Positions 1 to 10,799 of a stretch of DNA of 64,000 nt are shown in pieces. The first letter of the stretch is position 1. Each line of letters starts with the position of its first letter. The stretch lies in contig NHZP01000003.1 of assembly GCA_003313425.1 (NCBI GenBank), positions 1,550,001-1,614,000 on the forward strand, read 5' to 3'. A program made the position numbers and the translations under genes. The DNA is from Pseudopyrenochaeta lycopersici. Taxonomy: Eukaryota; Ascomycota; Dothideomycetes; Pleosporales; Pseudopyrenochaetaceae. A model generated the notes under the pieces. That model saw only the letters and a program-made list of their open reading frames with translations, was not told the DNA's origin and searched no databases.

Positions 1-2200
1 CCTCGACCGGTCCGCCCTCTGCTATCTCGGCATCTCCGCCAGCAGGCTTAACAACCAGCTTCTCCACTGGTCCCCTCCATTCATGTACAAACCACTTTTG
101 CTGCCACGGGATGACTTTATAATTGGTAATTCTCCCAATTGGGTTACTTGCCTCCACAGTTCCCTCGGCTGCGCCGATAAGTACACCAGGATGCACTGGA
201 CTTGTTGCGACTCGGGTGATACTGCTCTCAGACCGCATACTGTACAGATTATGGTAGTATCGACGAATTGGGTTATGTTTGAGGATATAGTGCTCGTCTG
301 GCATTGCAAAAGACTGCGTGTGTTCGTGCCATGCCTGAGTCATACAGAGCGTGCGTCCACGTATGGAGGCGGTAGTATCGGCGCTTGGACTACGGAGATC
401 GTAGAGTCGTGAAAAGCCATCTGCAATGCTTATAGAAAGGTAGTGTGGCTGAGAAGGCCAGCCAGAGGATATTGTGAGAATATAGGTATCTGCTAGTTGT
501 TGGTAGAACCAAGGTTTGGGGTTGTATCGATCAGTCTTGACTGTTGAAAATGTGTTTGGTCTGGTCAAAGTCCAGATTGCAACGGTTCCTGCTGCGGTAG
601 CAACTGCAAGCGTGGTTCCCGATAACCAGTGAAGACAAGTTGGTATTGTGTGTGGAACTGACACGTCAAATGCCGCATGTGAGTAGTGGATACAGAAAGG
701 TTCAGCAGTATTGCTATCAACCATCGGGGTAGACACATCGATGATACGGATTCGTCCATCTGACCAAATTCCGGCAAGAAGCCCCATATGCACGCTCTCG
801 AGGTCGTTTGAGAGTTCGAGCCCATCCGTCATTTTAATGGGACACCATCTGAATTGTTTTGGTGCCCCCCAATCTGTGCAGATGACTAGCTCAAGTCGTG
901 GCTCCTGTGAGGTATCCAGCTCCCCGGTCTTGGTAGCCTCAAATCTCCATATCTGTATTGACGTCGGATATGGCTTGGTGGCTGTGAAGGCAGGCGATTC
1001 GGGGTTTTCCATCAACCTTGGGTCCTGGCCAGGCGGGTTTTGCTCAACGGCAACGGCAAGATATTGTGCACTACCATCCTCATTGGCCGCCCATTGTGCT
1101 TCTTGGATGCGGGAGCCAAGGTTGAAGAGCCACCCGCGTCTAGACTGGCTCTCTTCAAAGGGCTGTGCCACGTTCATGTATGAACCTTTCTTCAAGGAGC
1201 ACAATTTAGGTTTGCCGATTGTTCCTGATAGGACGTTCAGAGCATCAGGCCCGGCATTCAGTAAATATGGTCGGCCTTCGTCCACACTAAGTTTCCTGCT
1301 TACCTGGCCTTTCACGAAGACGTCCCTCCCAACGTCGGCGTACCAGGTTTTTGCTGTCATTGACTCCTTCTCTCGTGCTTCCTTACGCTCAAAAAAGCTC
1401 CTCTGCGATCCACCGGGTTGGCGAAGTGGGAGCGTTTCCTGCGTAGACCAATAATCTCGTGTTGCCAAAATCGGCTTGAGATCTTCGCTCTCTGGTCCGA
1501 AGAGATCTTTCAGCCTTATCTCCTGTCCCCCTATTTTGCTGAAATCCGCAACACCTCGCGTGCGCAATTTGTCGCTATCGACGTTACGCACCTTGACACC
1601 ACTGCCTCTAGCGAAAGTAATGGACGGTCTCGCGTCATCTACCTGTCTCTTACGCTTCTTATTCGCGGGAGGAGTGGACTCAGAGATGGATTCTACTTCC
1701 ATGATACTTATGTCGCGTAAGGTATACTTCTGTGGTTGACTAAATTCTTCGTCCGAATTGTCATCATTGTCTTCTCCTTCTCCTTCTTCGTCTTCCTCCT
1801 CCTCGGCAATTTCTTCATCGAAGTCATCATCTGGTTCTTCTCCTTGAATATCTGGCATGAAATCGTCTTCATCATCTAGTCGGTCTTCTTGTGTATTGGG
1901 TGTGTGTGTACCCGACGCCGCAGAGCTGGCTTCATCCAGGTAAGAATATTCATCCTCAAATCGGTATGAACTTGGCTGCTTGCCGCGGGATTGTCGGCGT
2001 GTTTGCTCTGTGCTACCATGTTAACAAGTCTTAGCTTGCATGAACCTTGTAGTAACAGTTCATGCACGATTGCCAACGGATGCTGGGCTTGAGAGCACCC
2101 TGTTGCGGGCTATACGAGCTCAACTGGTATCATCCAGATCTTAAATAGCCCCATGAAACTACAAATCATTCTGCGAGACGAATTACATACCTTCCGACAT
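1..2200 (-). CDS. WD40-type protein, TFIIIC subunit (Tfc6/tau91-like), 3' part missing
   Basis: Spliced model: complement(join(<1..2007,2191..2200)), at least 672 residues, cut by the window start. Exon 1 is only 10 nt (Met-Ser-Glu plus one base); the donor is GTATGT and the acceptor CACAG, and the join restores the frame exactly. The N-terminus is polar and basic (TRRQSRGKQP), followed by a strongly acidic stretch around residues 45-90 and a KKRKR patch. The rest reads as beta-propeller-like sequence with WD-type strands such as GIWSDGRIRIIDVS and LAVATAAGTVAIWTL. An acidic, basic-patch N-terminus plus a WD40 domain is the layout of the RNA polymerase III factor subunit Tfc6 (yeast tau91, fission yeast Sfc6), which binds the tRNA B box with Tfc3. 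I assign the family by layout and general resemblance only; another nuclear WD40 protein is possible. The gene itself is clear. Confidence 0.72.
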
Positions 2201-3214
2201 GCTGGACAATCCTATCTGCGACAGGAAGCAGATGATTGGGCAAAGGAAGAGCAAGCACTGTGTCTCGAACGGAAAATGAGCCCCGCCATTAGCCTCGCAC
2301 AGACCTTGATTGTACTACCCCGCACCAGACTGCTTGAAAAATCTTCTTGGGTGTCTGCAACCTGTGAAAATTTCGGAAAGACTAGTAAGGGTTGAAAACG
2401 CAAGATTGAAAGCTTTTGATTAGCAGGCTACAGTACTTTTAATTTTTGAAGTTGGCATAAAAGCACAACGGTGGTATGGTGTAAGTTTGACTTCCACCTT
2501 CACTCCCAGAAGCGTGACTAACATACTATCAGCTAGTGGTATGACGTCGCGTTGTGGCTGGCGGTTCAATCATGAACCCGATCTACGATCCGCGCCAGCC
2601 TGGGTTCGAGTACGTTATATGACAAATTGGCAGTCCTGAGACATTTCTAACATGTCTACAGTTCCCAGTACCGCCAAAATCAATTATCTTTTTGCCTTTT
2701 TTTTCTTCGCTTTTTTGTAGTAGTCATTCAAATTGTAGCCTTATCTTTAAGACAATTTAATACTGAAAAGTAGTTCTGAGATTTGCGCTAGGCGTTGGGG
2801 CATCGACTCAGCTGACAACGGAGCCAAAAGTCACTGTGTTTTTTCCATGCCTCCCCAAATGTCAAATAAAGTAGCACAATTGAGTTCGTTGACAGAATGT
2901 CTTCCATGATATCAGTACATTCAGTGTCGTTCGCGACTTTGGGATCAATATCGTGCCAGAATTTCCAATCTATCATGTGAAGCTGCAGTCACTGAAAATA
3001 TGAAGCTTCAGATTTGAGAAGTGCGAGCTATGGGCAGAACAGGCTCACCAGGTATTTACTGAAATTATTGGACTCGACGAGCACACAGCATTGACTTCTA
3101 CCCGTATGCAGCAACGCCAGAAGGATTGGAGGATATTTGCTGGATTTGGTGAGGCGAATTTATAGTGAGAGAATTACGGCAGCGCACTTGATCAGAAGGA
3201 TCTACAATGCCTAC
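2201..3214. other. intergenic, no gene recognised
   Basis: Mostly A/T-rich spacer between two minus-strand genes. A 62-codon open frame (2788-2976, minus) has no recognisable motif. A tRNA-like stretch around 2560-2620 carries a B-box-like GGGTTCGAGTA but does not fold into a cloverleaf by eye. Confidence 0.5.
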
Positions 3215-4156
3215 CTACTCACCTTCCCGCAAGAACTCTTCAGCCTCCTTCAAACCCAGAAGGTCACATAAAATCTCATCCGCATCCCTGAAAATATAGC
3301 TCACATGGCCTTCTCCTTCCTTGCAATGTAACTTACTCTTCGGCATTAATTCAAAAGCTTTCTGTGCCATGGCAGCCGGGCAATTGACATCCTCAGTCCC
3401 ATGCCAAAGCGTAAGTGGAATGCCATCGTCCCCAACATTGAGTTGCTTCAGGTCAAAATCCCACTCGCTACCGTTCAACCTTGTCTCCCAGCTTGCGCCT
3501 TCGCTACCTTGATAGAACGATTCCCGGGTCATTGCGACGAAGGTAGGCCAGTTTGCAGGGTCTTTGATGGCTTTTTGGTCGCCCAGATGACGATTGTCGA
3601 TCTCCTTTGCCATCAAGTCTTCAAAGATTTTCGGGTCTTGATTGCGACTAGCCTTGCCCATCATAGTGTCGAATAATGTCGTTGTCAATCCTGTCATCCA
3701 GGGCGCGACCCAGAGCAGTATACGCGTAGGCAGCATCATACCCGCTGTCCCGAACTTCACAGGATATAAACCGCTGACTATCGTCGTGCCCAACAACCTC
3801 TCTCTCCCAATCTCTTTCATACAAGCGAAGGCATATGGGGCGCCGCCCGAGACGCCCAGCATGTAGAACTCGTCAATTTTGAGGCGGTTAGCCAGCTCAA
3901 GGACATCAGATGGCCAGTCAAGTATACGGCGGTTGGGTTGATAGGTTGATCGACCGTTACCAGGGCGGTCGGGCGCGATGAGCCGAATGTTGTGTTGGAG
4001 ACAGGCGGTGTGCCAAAGTTTCCCTTCAAAGCGCGATGATGGGAACCCGTGCTGGTATATAATTGTAGTAACTGGTATGGGGCTACCATATACTGCATAT
4101 GACAGAATACGCCCGTCCTCCAAAGTTATGCTCTCGCTTTCCAGCACTGTGGCCAT
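3215..4156 (-). CDS. alpha/beta hydrolase
   Basis: Single-exon gene of 313 residues with an ATG start. It has the alpha/beta-hydrolase landmarks in order: an oxyanion-hole HG motif in YQHGFPSSR (near residue 34), a nucleophile elbow of G-x-S-x-G type (GVSGGAPYAF, about residue 100), an acid in GTEDVNCP, and a late histidine in EGEGHVSYIF. No signal peptide is seen, so a cytosolic enzyme is likely. The substrate cannot be told; the fold covers esterases, epoxide hydrolases and C-C hydrolases. The stop lies next to a strong donor-like GTGAGT (reading EGE, then stop), so a tiny extra 3' exon is possible, but the length fits the family as it stands. It is followed on the same strand by unrelated genes. 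Confidence 0.9.
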   Translation of the reverse strand: MATVLESESITLEDGRILSYAVYGSPIPVTTIIYQHGFPSSRFEGKLWHTACLQHNIRLIAPDRPGNGRSTYQPNRRILDWPSDVLELANRLKIDEFYMLGVSGGAPYAFACMKEIGRERLLGTTIVSGLYPVKFGTAGMMLPTRILLWVAPWMTGLTTTLFDTMMGKASRNQDPKIFEDLMAKEIDNRHLGDQKAIKDPANWPTFVAMTRESFYQGSEGASWETRLNGSEWDFDLKQLNVGDDGIPLTLWHGTEDVNCPAAMAQKAFELMPKSKLHCKEGEGHVSYIFRDADEILCDLLGLKEAEEFLREGE

Positions 4157-5296
4157 AGCTTGGAGGTCTTCGAAAAGATGGTTGAAGATAAACCACAGAC
4201 TTCACTAGAACGAAGGGAACCTTGACAGCGCAAGAGCAGTGATCGACGCGACACATGAGACATATTGACAGCTGGAAGCCTTGAGGGATATACGGGCATC
4301 GCTAATGCAGTGCGCTGTGTCGGGCGGGGTGAGGTGAGGTTGTACTGCCAAGTGCGCTAGAGCTGTGAATGGTAAGATTTCGTCAGGGTTCAGGTGTCAC
4401 TTGCGATCTCACCCGCAGCTTCCACCCTTTTTTATTCATTATGTGCGCGAGCAGCGGTACTGTATTTGAGTATGTACATGAGACAGTCTTCGTTGATTGA
4501 ACGTGATCCGAGCTATTCAGACCACAGCTATGTTGCTTACATAACGTCCACTTTGACCAATCGGCTGCTCTGCCATCTTCGAATGATCAAAAAGACACTA
4601 GTTGGAGCGACGCCCAAGGATAGAGCAAGATCAGCGATGCCTTAGGCAGGTTTTTATCCTTCCTGATGTTTTTCTCGAAGTCAGCGCGCTTGTAAGCTTC
4701 CTGCTTCTTAAAGAAGAAGACCCGCAAGGTCACCGATATCTTCTTCACGTAAGCTATCTTAATGGTCTTGTTCAGACTGTTCTCCAGAGCTAGAAGTTGT
4801 GCCTAAAGAGGCATGCCATATGCCAATCTGCGACTATTGAATTTTGACGCTAAAGAATAGAGCTTTACTGTGCAAGGGTCCGCTTGTGTGAGTGCCAGAA
4901 CATCGCTTGCTGCGACAGCTCTTCGTGAAAATAACAAGATCCCTTACAAGACAGAAATAAGCTAAGTGTTATTACATTTTCTTAAATTTCTGCTTTCAGC
5001 GCCCCCCCGCCCCCCCCCCCCCCTTTTTTTTTAGAATACTAAAGTGTCAGTGAGACTGGGAAAAGAAACAAAAAGCCTGTGTAAGAAAACAGACGTTCTC
5101 TGTCTTTCCTGGGATAGCCTAGCCTTCATAGCATCCCGGATATACCTTTGATTCTCGCCATGAACGCTGTCGTGAAAGCCAAAGGCTTGCTCAAAAGACA
5201 CCGTAGAAGGGCTTCACAGGCCTTGGGAGACACTGATCCAATTGCCCATTTAGGAAAAGCCACCAAGCAAGAAAGTTTGATGCTAGAACCTGAGCG
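4157..5296. other. intergenic
   Basis: The upstream region of the hydrolase gene, then spacer. Open frames here (for example 4394-4645, and 5148-5483 which overlaps a real exon antisense) lack motifs and coding character. It holds a long C/T homopolymer tract. Confidence 0.5.
5002..5032. repeat. C-tract followed by T-tract
   Basis: A run of cytosines interrupted once by G at 5009, followed directly by nine thymines. It lies in the spacer downstream of the gene ending at 5297. Homopolymers this long are prone to replication slippage and sequencing error, so the exact length should not be trusted. Confidence 0.85.
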
Positions 5297-6225
5297 CTAC
5301 AGTTTCTTCAGTAGGACATTGATGAACCCGTCTTCCTTTGCGCAGCCCTTTGGAAACTTATTTCCAGCTCGAATATTGCGCGAAAACTCGCTATACGACT
5401 TGAACTGTATGGTATTGATCTCGGGGTTGCGACGATGGTCGATTAGGTTGAATAAGTTAACGAAGACAGATTGCAGCGCCTAGCCAAGTGTCGTTAGAAT
5501 ACTGCAACAGGCATAATATTCCTTGTTAGATTAAATACCTTCTTGCATTGTGTAATCGACTTTGGGATTTCTACAATGCCCACTTCCTCACACAACTCCT
5601 GCCAGCGATCTAGCTTCTGCATGCATGTTCCGTGAAAGAAAATGATCTCCGCATTCAGTGCCTCGATTTGGCGCTTGCGTTTTGCCTTAGTTCCCCAGGC
5701 TTGGTGCTTCGCAAGGCTAGCGAACTCGTCTTTGAAAGTGGCTGTTGGGTTGACCTTAAAACCGGGAAACTGGTACCAGAACGGACTGGCCTTTGGTGAA
5801 GATGAAGCAGGCTCAACTGTACGAGACCTGTGATTAGACTTGCGGGAACGGATCAGTAAACTGCCACCAGAGGTTGGAGGGTCGATGACAATGGCAGCAG
5901 TGTTTCCGCCGTGGCTCGTCTGCCCACGAATTTCATTAACTGTGACGCCTCCAATGATCGAACCATTCGAATTAAGAGACTGCACGCTCGGAGCGGCGGA
6001 GATGATAGAGAATTCGGAGTCATCGAAGTCTTGGGACTGTAAGCTCAGAGTAACGGAGGTGGTGGACAAGGAAGATTCATTTGAGCTGATAGAGAGACGG
6101 CGTACGCTATCCACGAGCTCGGAAACAGGAACCGAAGTGGGTGTTACCATAGCGGCGGTTGTCGTTGTAGTCGTAGATCTTTCTGAACAGGTGGTCGGCA
6201 CTTCACCGTCGACGTCGCTTGGCAC
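5297..6225 (-). CDS. conserved fungal protein of unknown function
   Basis: Model: complement(join(5297..5479,5539..6225)), 289 residues from position 6225, with a 59-nt intron (GTATTT...CTAG). The N-terminal 130 residues are Ser/Thr-rich and look disordered. The C-terminal half is a compact helical domain beginning near WYQFPGFKVNPTA, with EFASLAKHQAW, then SITQCKKALQSVFVNL across the intron, and ending in a Lys/Leu tail (LLKKL). This domain pattern (F-x-x-NP...EF..LA...W...SITQCKKAL) recurs in many hypothetical proteins of filamentous ascomycetes; no function is known to me. The true start is unresolved: codon 6223-6225 is GTG, not ATG, and a stop lies just upstream in frame. An upstream mini-exon starting at an ATG near 6323 and splicing to about 6215 would restore an ATG. 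Confidence 0.8.
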
Positions 6226-6338
6226 ATTCCACAGCGCCTTAATCAGGATATGCCAGGAACGCAGACCCGAAACTCAAAGAGACCATAAGAATATCACTTC
6301 ACTAACTGAGAGCCAGGGTCATATTTTACAAAATGGAA

Positions 6339-6375
6339 AGTGACGGTGATAGTGACAGTGACAGTGACAGTGATG
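6339..6375. repeat. hexanucleotide AGTGAC microsatellite
   Basis: Four to five imperfect tandem copies of AGTGAC or AGTGAT. They lie in the short gap between the 3' end of the serine hydrolase gene at 6423 and the probable 5' end of the gene at 5297-6225. Confidence 0.8.
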
Positions 6376-6422
6376 TTTACAACCTGAGATGCACACACAC
6401 CGTGTCTCACGTATCATTGCTA

Positions 6423-7693
6423 CTACATTCCACCAACCTTTGCCCAAACCTCGCGAATGAATCTCCCCATCAACTCCCCACTCTTAGCATCGCCAGGTGG
6501 AAATATACTACCCCCATAGAACGCCGCAACCCCTTGCTCACGATTCACAAACCAGAGCGATCCAAACGCGCCACCCCAGGTCATGGTACCCTTAATCTTG
6601 CCCAGAGTTGGGTTGTCCTCTGTGATCAAAAGACCGCCTAAAGCGTGGTTGATTGCAGACGGAGAGAGGGAGGAAGTAAGAGGGCCGGTCATGGCCGTGA
6701 ACCTGGGAGTCTGGCTCCGAAAGGCGATGAGTGCCATGGAGCCTTCGTCGAGTTGGGGTGAGAAGAGAATATCCAGCATCTTATGAGAAAGTAGTTTGGG
6801 TGAGGGGGAAATAAGGTCGGCAAGCATCTTCACAAAATTGCTGGCTGAGCAATATAGTCCCCCACCTCCGCGGTCACTTTTCTGCTGTGGCACACGGTGC
6901 TCCTTCAACTCTCCCTGCTTGGTCTTCGTCACAACCTGGACAATCTCCTCTCCGGCTTCTTCAATCCTGCTCTTCCTAAATCCAACCCTTCCATCACACC
7001 CCACAACATCAAAAATCTCCTTCCTCATCCACTCATCAAGCGCTACATTCGAGATGCGGCTGATGAGCAAACCAACCCAATCACTCCCACCTCCATACGC
7101 CCACCCTTCTCCAGGTTGAAAGAGACTTGGTAAGGCGATGGCGTCAGGCAATACAGCGCTAAGATGCATGGGTCTTTCTCCGCGTGCTTTCCTCCACGCC
7201 ATCAAGCGGGGGTCTAGGATATCGGCCCCGGAGCCGGACGTGTGTGTGAGTAGCTGTCTAATAGTAATCGGCTTCTTCCTTTCCTCGAAGGCGAGTGGTT
7301 CACCAGGCATGGATGTGATAATTTCCTGTCGGTACAGCTCAGGAAGGTGTTTTGCAACGATGGAAGAGTCATCGAGGACAAGCTGGTTATGCTCGACAAG
7401 TCGAAGGGCAGCGATTGCGGTGATGAGTTTTGTACAGCTTGCAAGTGCGAAGACTGAGTCTTTGTCTATGGTTTTCGCAATAGCGGGTTCGAGATTGGTC
7501 TTGCCCGACGCAGGCGCCACAATGAAGCTCCCTTATTGTATTAGACGGCATTCGGATGCATAAAGCAGAGACTGGGTAGCTAGACAGTAATGCCAGACTT
7601 ACCATCGCGGTCCACCGCAATGGCAACTACACCTAAGATATTAGGCCTCTCGCCACTGATAGCCTCGTTGAGTGTTGCATTTAAATTTGCCAT
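6423..7693 (-). CDS. beta-lactamase/LovD-type serine hydrolase
   Basis: Model: complement(join(6423..7531,7603..7693)), 399 residues, with one 71-nt intron (GTAAGT...AAG) joining codon 31. The class C beta-lactamase/esterase/transesterase layout is present. The nucleophile motif S-x-x-K is SCTK at residues 62-65 (FALASCTKLITAI). It is followed by LTHTSG, a Tyr-containing second motif in GWAYGGGSDWVG, and a C-terminal glycine-rich WGGAFGSLWFVN strand. Fungal members hydrolyse esters or move acyl groups (LovD, EstB types); true beta-lactamase activity is rare. No signal peptide is seen, so it is probably intracellular. No polyketide or peptide synthase lies nearby, so there is no context for a secondary-metabolite acyltransferase role. 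Confidence 0.9.
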
Positions 7694-8642
7694 CCCTACC
7701 CACACCTTTGTTTCATTCGGGTGGGCGTTATGTGCCTTATGAAATGAGTTTTGATTGACGTCAAAGCGGTAGTGCGTCCGAGGGCTTGTTGTTGGAGTCC
7801 TGAACGACGAGTTTGCAAAATAGCCTCTATATATGTTCCGATCGGTGCAATATCAAATTTATCCGTGGGACTTCATGTACCAACAAGAGCTGCAAGAGAT
7901 CATGTTACATCTAATGATCTTTACAAAACGTGATTTGGCCGTGGTTGTGGAGGGGGAACTCCACATGCGAGGTGTACGAGGCGGAACATCGGCAACCGAA
8001 TGCACCGACATGGTCCCATTCGAGAATTGGGCGCTTGCCCTTCGCCCAAGATACGAGCAAACCAAGAAGCGCCTACTCTCGGCAGTCGAAGCCTCATTGC
8101 CTAATCGCTCGAGACCTCGGGTGCTTCACTTTGCAGTTGCTGGGATCCATAGCCTTGAGTAAGAAATCGAACGTGTTCCATTGTGCGCGCCCTTGGCTTT
8201 TGCAGCTGCCCATTACCCAAAGACACAAAGACTAGTGTACAGAGCACCTGAGGCATTCAAAAGCAAATGATGTATGTCGTCAGATGTACCCGAATGACTT
8301 TTCGTTGAGCAGAAGAGCCTCCTCATGCAGCTAGAGCAGCACAGGTGAAGAATACATCCGTACCTATCCCTAAGGATGGCGCGAACCACGCCAAGGCAGA
8401 AATTATAAACGCGAGATCCAAAACCAGGCCAGTCAAACATTCATCCGAAGGAGACCGAGAAAGTAGGGAAACATATAGAGCAATCTCATGGGATCCTCAT
8501 CACTGGCTGGGGCCGACGAACACCTTCAGGCTCCACTATCGGCTCGCAGCTCCACACGGGCAGGCGAAACCCCGGAATCTGGTTCTAGTGATATGAGTAC
8601 AGTTCAGCGAGCAGCCAGCACTGCTAGAGGCGGGTGTAATTA
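7694..8642. other. intergenic
   Basis: Promoter side of the serine hydrolase gene and 3' side of the RNA-binding protein gene. Plus-strand open frames of about 100 codons (7833-8162, 7930-8235) lack motifs and overlap one another; I do not call them genes. Confidence 0.45.
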
Positions 8643-9966
8643 CTAGTATCGACCACGAGGCGGGTAATCCGCCGCCGCTGCGTCGTAAGGCGGGCGACCT
8701 CCCGGGCTGCGGGGGCGAGCACCCCGTGGCGACGGGGGACGTCCTCCCTCGTAGGGACGGCCATGGCCGTTCATATAAGGATCGTCGTAGCGACGGGGTG
8801 GGGGTCCGGCCCTGGCATCGTAAGGATCGTCAGGGTAGCGCGCACGCGGTGGGCCATACTCATCGGGCATGCGACCACGAGGCGGCGAACGTCCATATCC
8901 TCCTTCACGCCTATCATAAAACTCGCGCGGCGGCGTGCGGCGGCGGTAATCGTCGCGGCGAGGACTGTAGCCTCGAGGAGGGCCGCGGCGATCGTAGTAA
9001 TCATCATACGGAGCGGGAGGGTAACCGCCACCGCCGCGACGGCCCATGGGCGAGCGAGATCGGTACCTATCACGGCCCCTATCATCTGGTCCGCCAGGGC
9101 CTCCATAAGGAGCCCTAGGCTTGAAAGGAGGAGGTGGGGGTGGATCAGAGACGTCCTGGGTGCAGGTGACTTCCTGACCCTTGAACTCACGTCGGTCCAG
9201 CTTCTCCACTGCGGTTTTCAAGTCGGCGGCTGTCTCATATTCGACGAATCTGCGCAATGTTAGCAAGGCTCCGCGGATGCGAACGGTGTACTGACCCAGT
9301 GCCATCGCGCTCACGACCAACTTCGGAATAGACCACGTCCAATCCAGATTGGCGGGCAAAGTCTTTCAAATCCTATCACTCGAGGTTAAGCCGAGTCCAA
9401 ATCCAGATGTAGAACGGAAAGTACGCGAAAAGAATGCCATCAGCGGTCCAGAGTGGTATGCTGGCCATAAGTGGGAACTGGGGAAATCCAAGCATCGGGG
9501 AGTCTAACCTGCCAGCTGGTCTCTACCGGAAGATTCGCAATCCTCATCCTGTAGGGAGTGCGTCTCGGACGCGGGGGAACACGCTCGTTGGGTGTGAAGT
9601 TCTCGTTGCGGGCGCGAGATCCGCGAGCGAACTGGACTATTAGGCGCTCGCCCATGAAATCAGACCCATCTGGATCCGTTAGACATATATAAATGGGATC
9701 GGGGTGTATCTTCAGGTAAGCACGTACGAAAGGCTGGGTGTGGTATTAGCGAATGTTATAGACATCAAGTCAGGACGGGGCTTACCAGGAACAACATCAC
9801 GCGCGTCCATGGCGTCCTTGTACTCTATGAAGCCGAAGCCATTCATGAGCTTGATCTCAGTGATCTCGCCGGTGCCATGAGTCTGGAAATGGGCCTCGAC
9901 GTCTGCCTTTGTGGCATTGCGGGGGAGGTTACCCAAGTAAAGGCGGGTGGAGGATACCTCGGTCAT
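8643..9966 (-). CDS. two-RRM SR-type RNA-binding protein (Srp2/Npl3-like)
   Basis: Model: complement(join(8643..9249,9296..9372,9509..9669,9786..9966)), 341 residues; all three introns keep frame. RRM1 (about residues 7-80) has RNP2 as RLYLGNL and RNP1 as GFGFIEY. RRM2 (about 100-165) starts at YRMRIANLP, has an RNP1-like GTGFVEYE and matches the divergent second RRM of SR proteins. A proline run is followed by a long tail rich in RS, RGG, DDYYDRR and PPR repeats to the C-terminus (ends PPRGRY). This is the build of shuttling SR proteins that act in splicing and mRNA export; the tail is a likely substrate for SR kinases and arginine methylation. RRM2 is split by a 136-nt intron, longer than the neighbours. 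Confidence 0.93.
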
Positions 9967-10799
9967 GATGCTTGTGAGGTGAGTTTATCCTTGAAGACCT
10001 AGCCTGGAATGGAAAGTGAGCGCATATCCGCAAGTAAATGAGAAGCCAGCAAAGGAGGGCGCATTTTCAATGCCAGAGGTGGGAGATGCGGACAGGAAGG
10101 ATGCGGCAACAGGATACCAATGGCCTAGGCAATGCGCAACAACTGGTACCAGCGAGGAACACGAGGAGATGGCCAGCGGCGCAATACAACGGGTGGCTGG
10201 TCGTACCTTGGGAGAGAGAATAGGGCGTTGGAGATCCTACTGGAGAGGCTGTCGCAGGACACCTGAAAGGTTGAGGACTTGCAAAAAGTCCTGTACGTGC
10301 GGTCGCTGCGCACACGAGGTTGAGAATTAAGAACCACCACACGCAGTAACGTCGGCAGCGTAATGAATAGAAATGTGCGGGGAGCTGGACTTTGACGCGT
10401 TGGGCCCCAGAAGGTTGATGGATGGGTGAATGGGCGGAGACGAAATGGCCTTGCGCCTCATTTGCCTTCTGAGCACAGACCATCGATCACGTGCAGCTCG
10501 TCATTGACCATGCAACGCCGTTTGACGTACTATTAACAGCCTATCCATTCTGATGGTCTGTTAGTAGCAAAAACGAAGCCAATAGATAACTGAATTGTAT
10601 TGTTGAACGTATAATAGGCATAGCTAAAGGTATATTGTAACGCGCTTTCGCACCACTCGGCCACCGAATTGGGCAGCAACACTGTTCGGGCAATTGTTAT
10701 ATACATGCGCAATCCTTGCTATCATATGGATCCTTTGGTCGCCATATACGGGGAATACCCTGCACAGAAGACACATCGCTGTCTCTCCACATGTCCTTC
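9967..10799. other. 5' flank of the SR gene and 3' flank of the ETF-QO gene
   Basis: Open frames here on both strands are short and mutually overlapping, without motifs. It probably holds the promoter and 5' UTR of the SR-type gene (near 9967-10500) and the 3' UTR of the next gene. Confidence 0.45.

Noticed and set aside
2530..2625. tRNA-like sequence with a B-box-like GGGTTCGAGTA
   Set aside because: No acceptor stem, D arm or anticodon arm could be paired in the expected spacing on either strand.
5148..5483. 111-codon plus-strand open frame
   Set aside because: Lies antisense to a well-supported exon (5297-5479) of the minus-strand gene.
6423..7693. Serine hydrolase as an antibiotic-resistance beta-lactamase
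   Set aside because: It has the SxxK motif, but the overall pattern fits fungal LovD/EstB-like esterases, and nothing suggests secretion or drug resistance.
8726..9263. Long plus-strand open frames opposite the SR-type protein
   Set aside because: They mirror the Arg/Gly/Asp codon bias of the real minus-strand RS/RGG tail and cross its confirmed exon-intron boundary.
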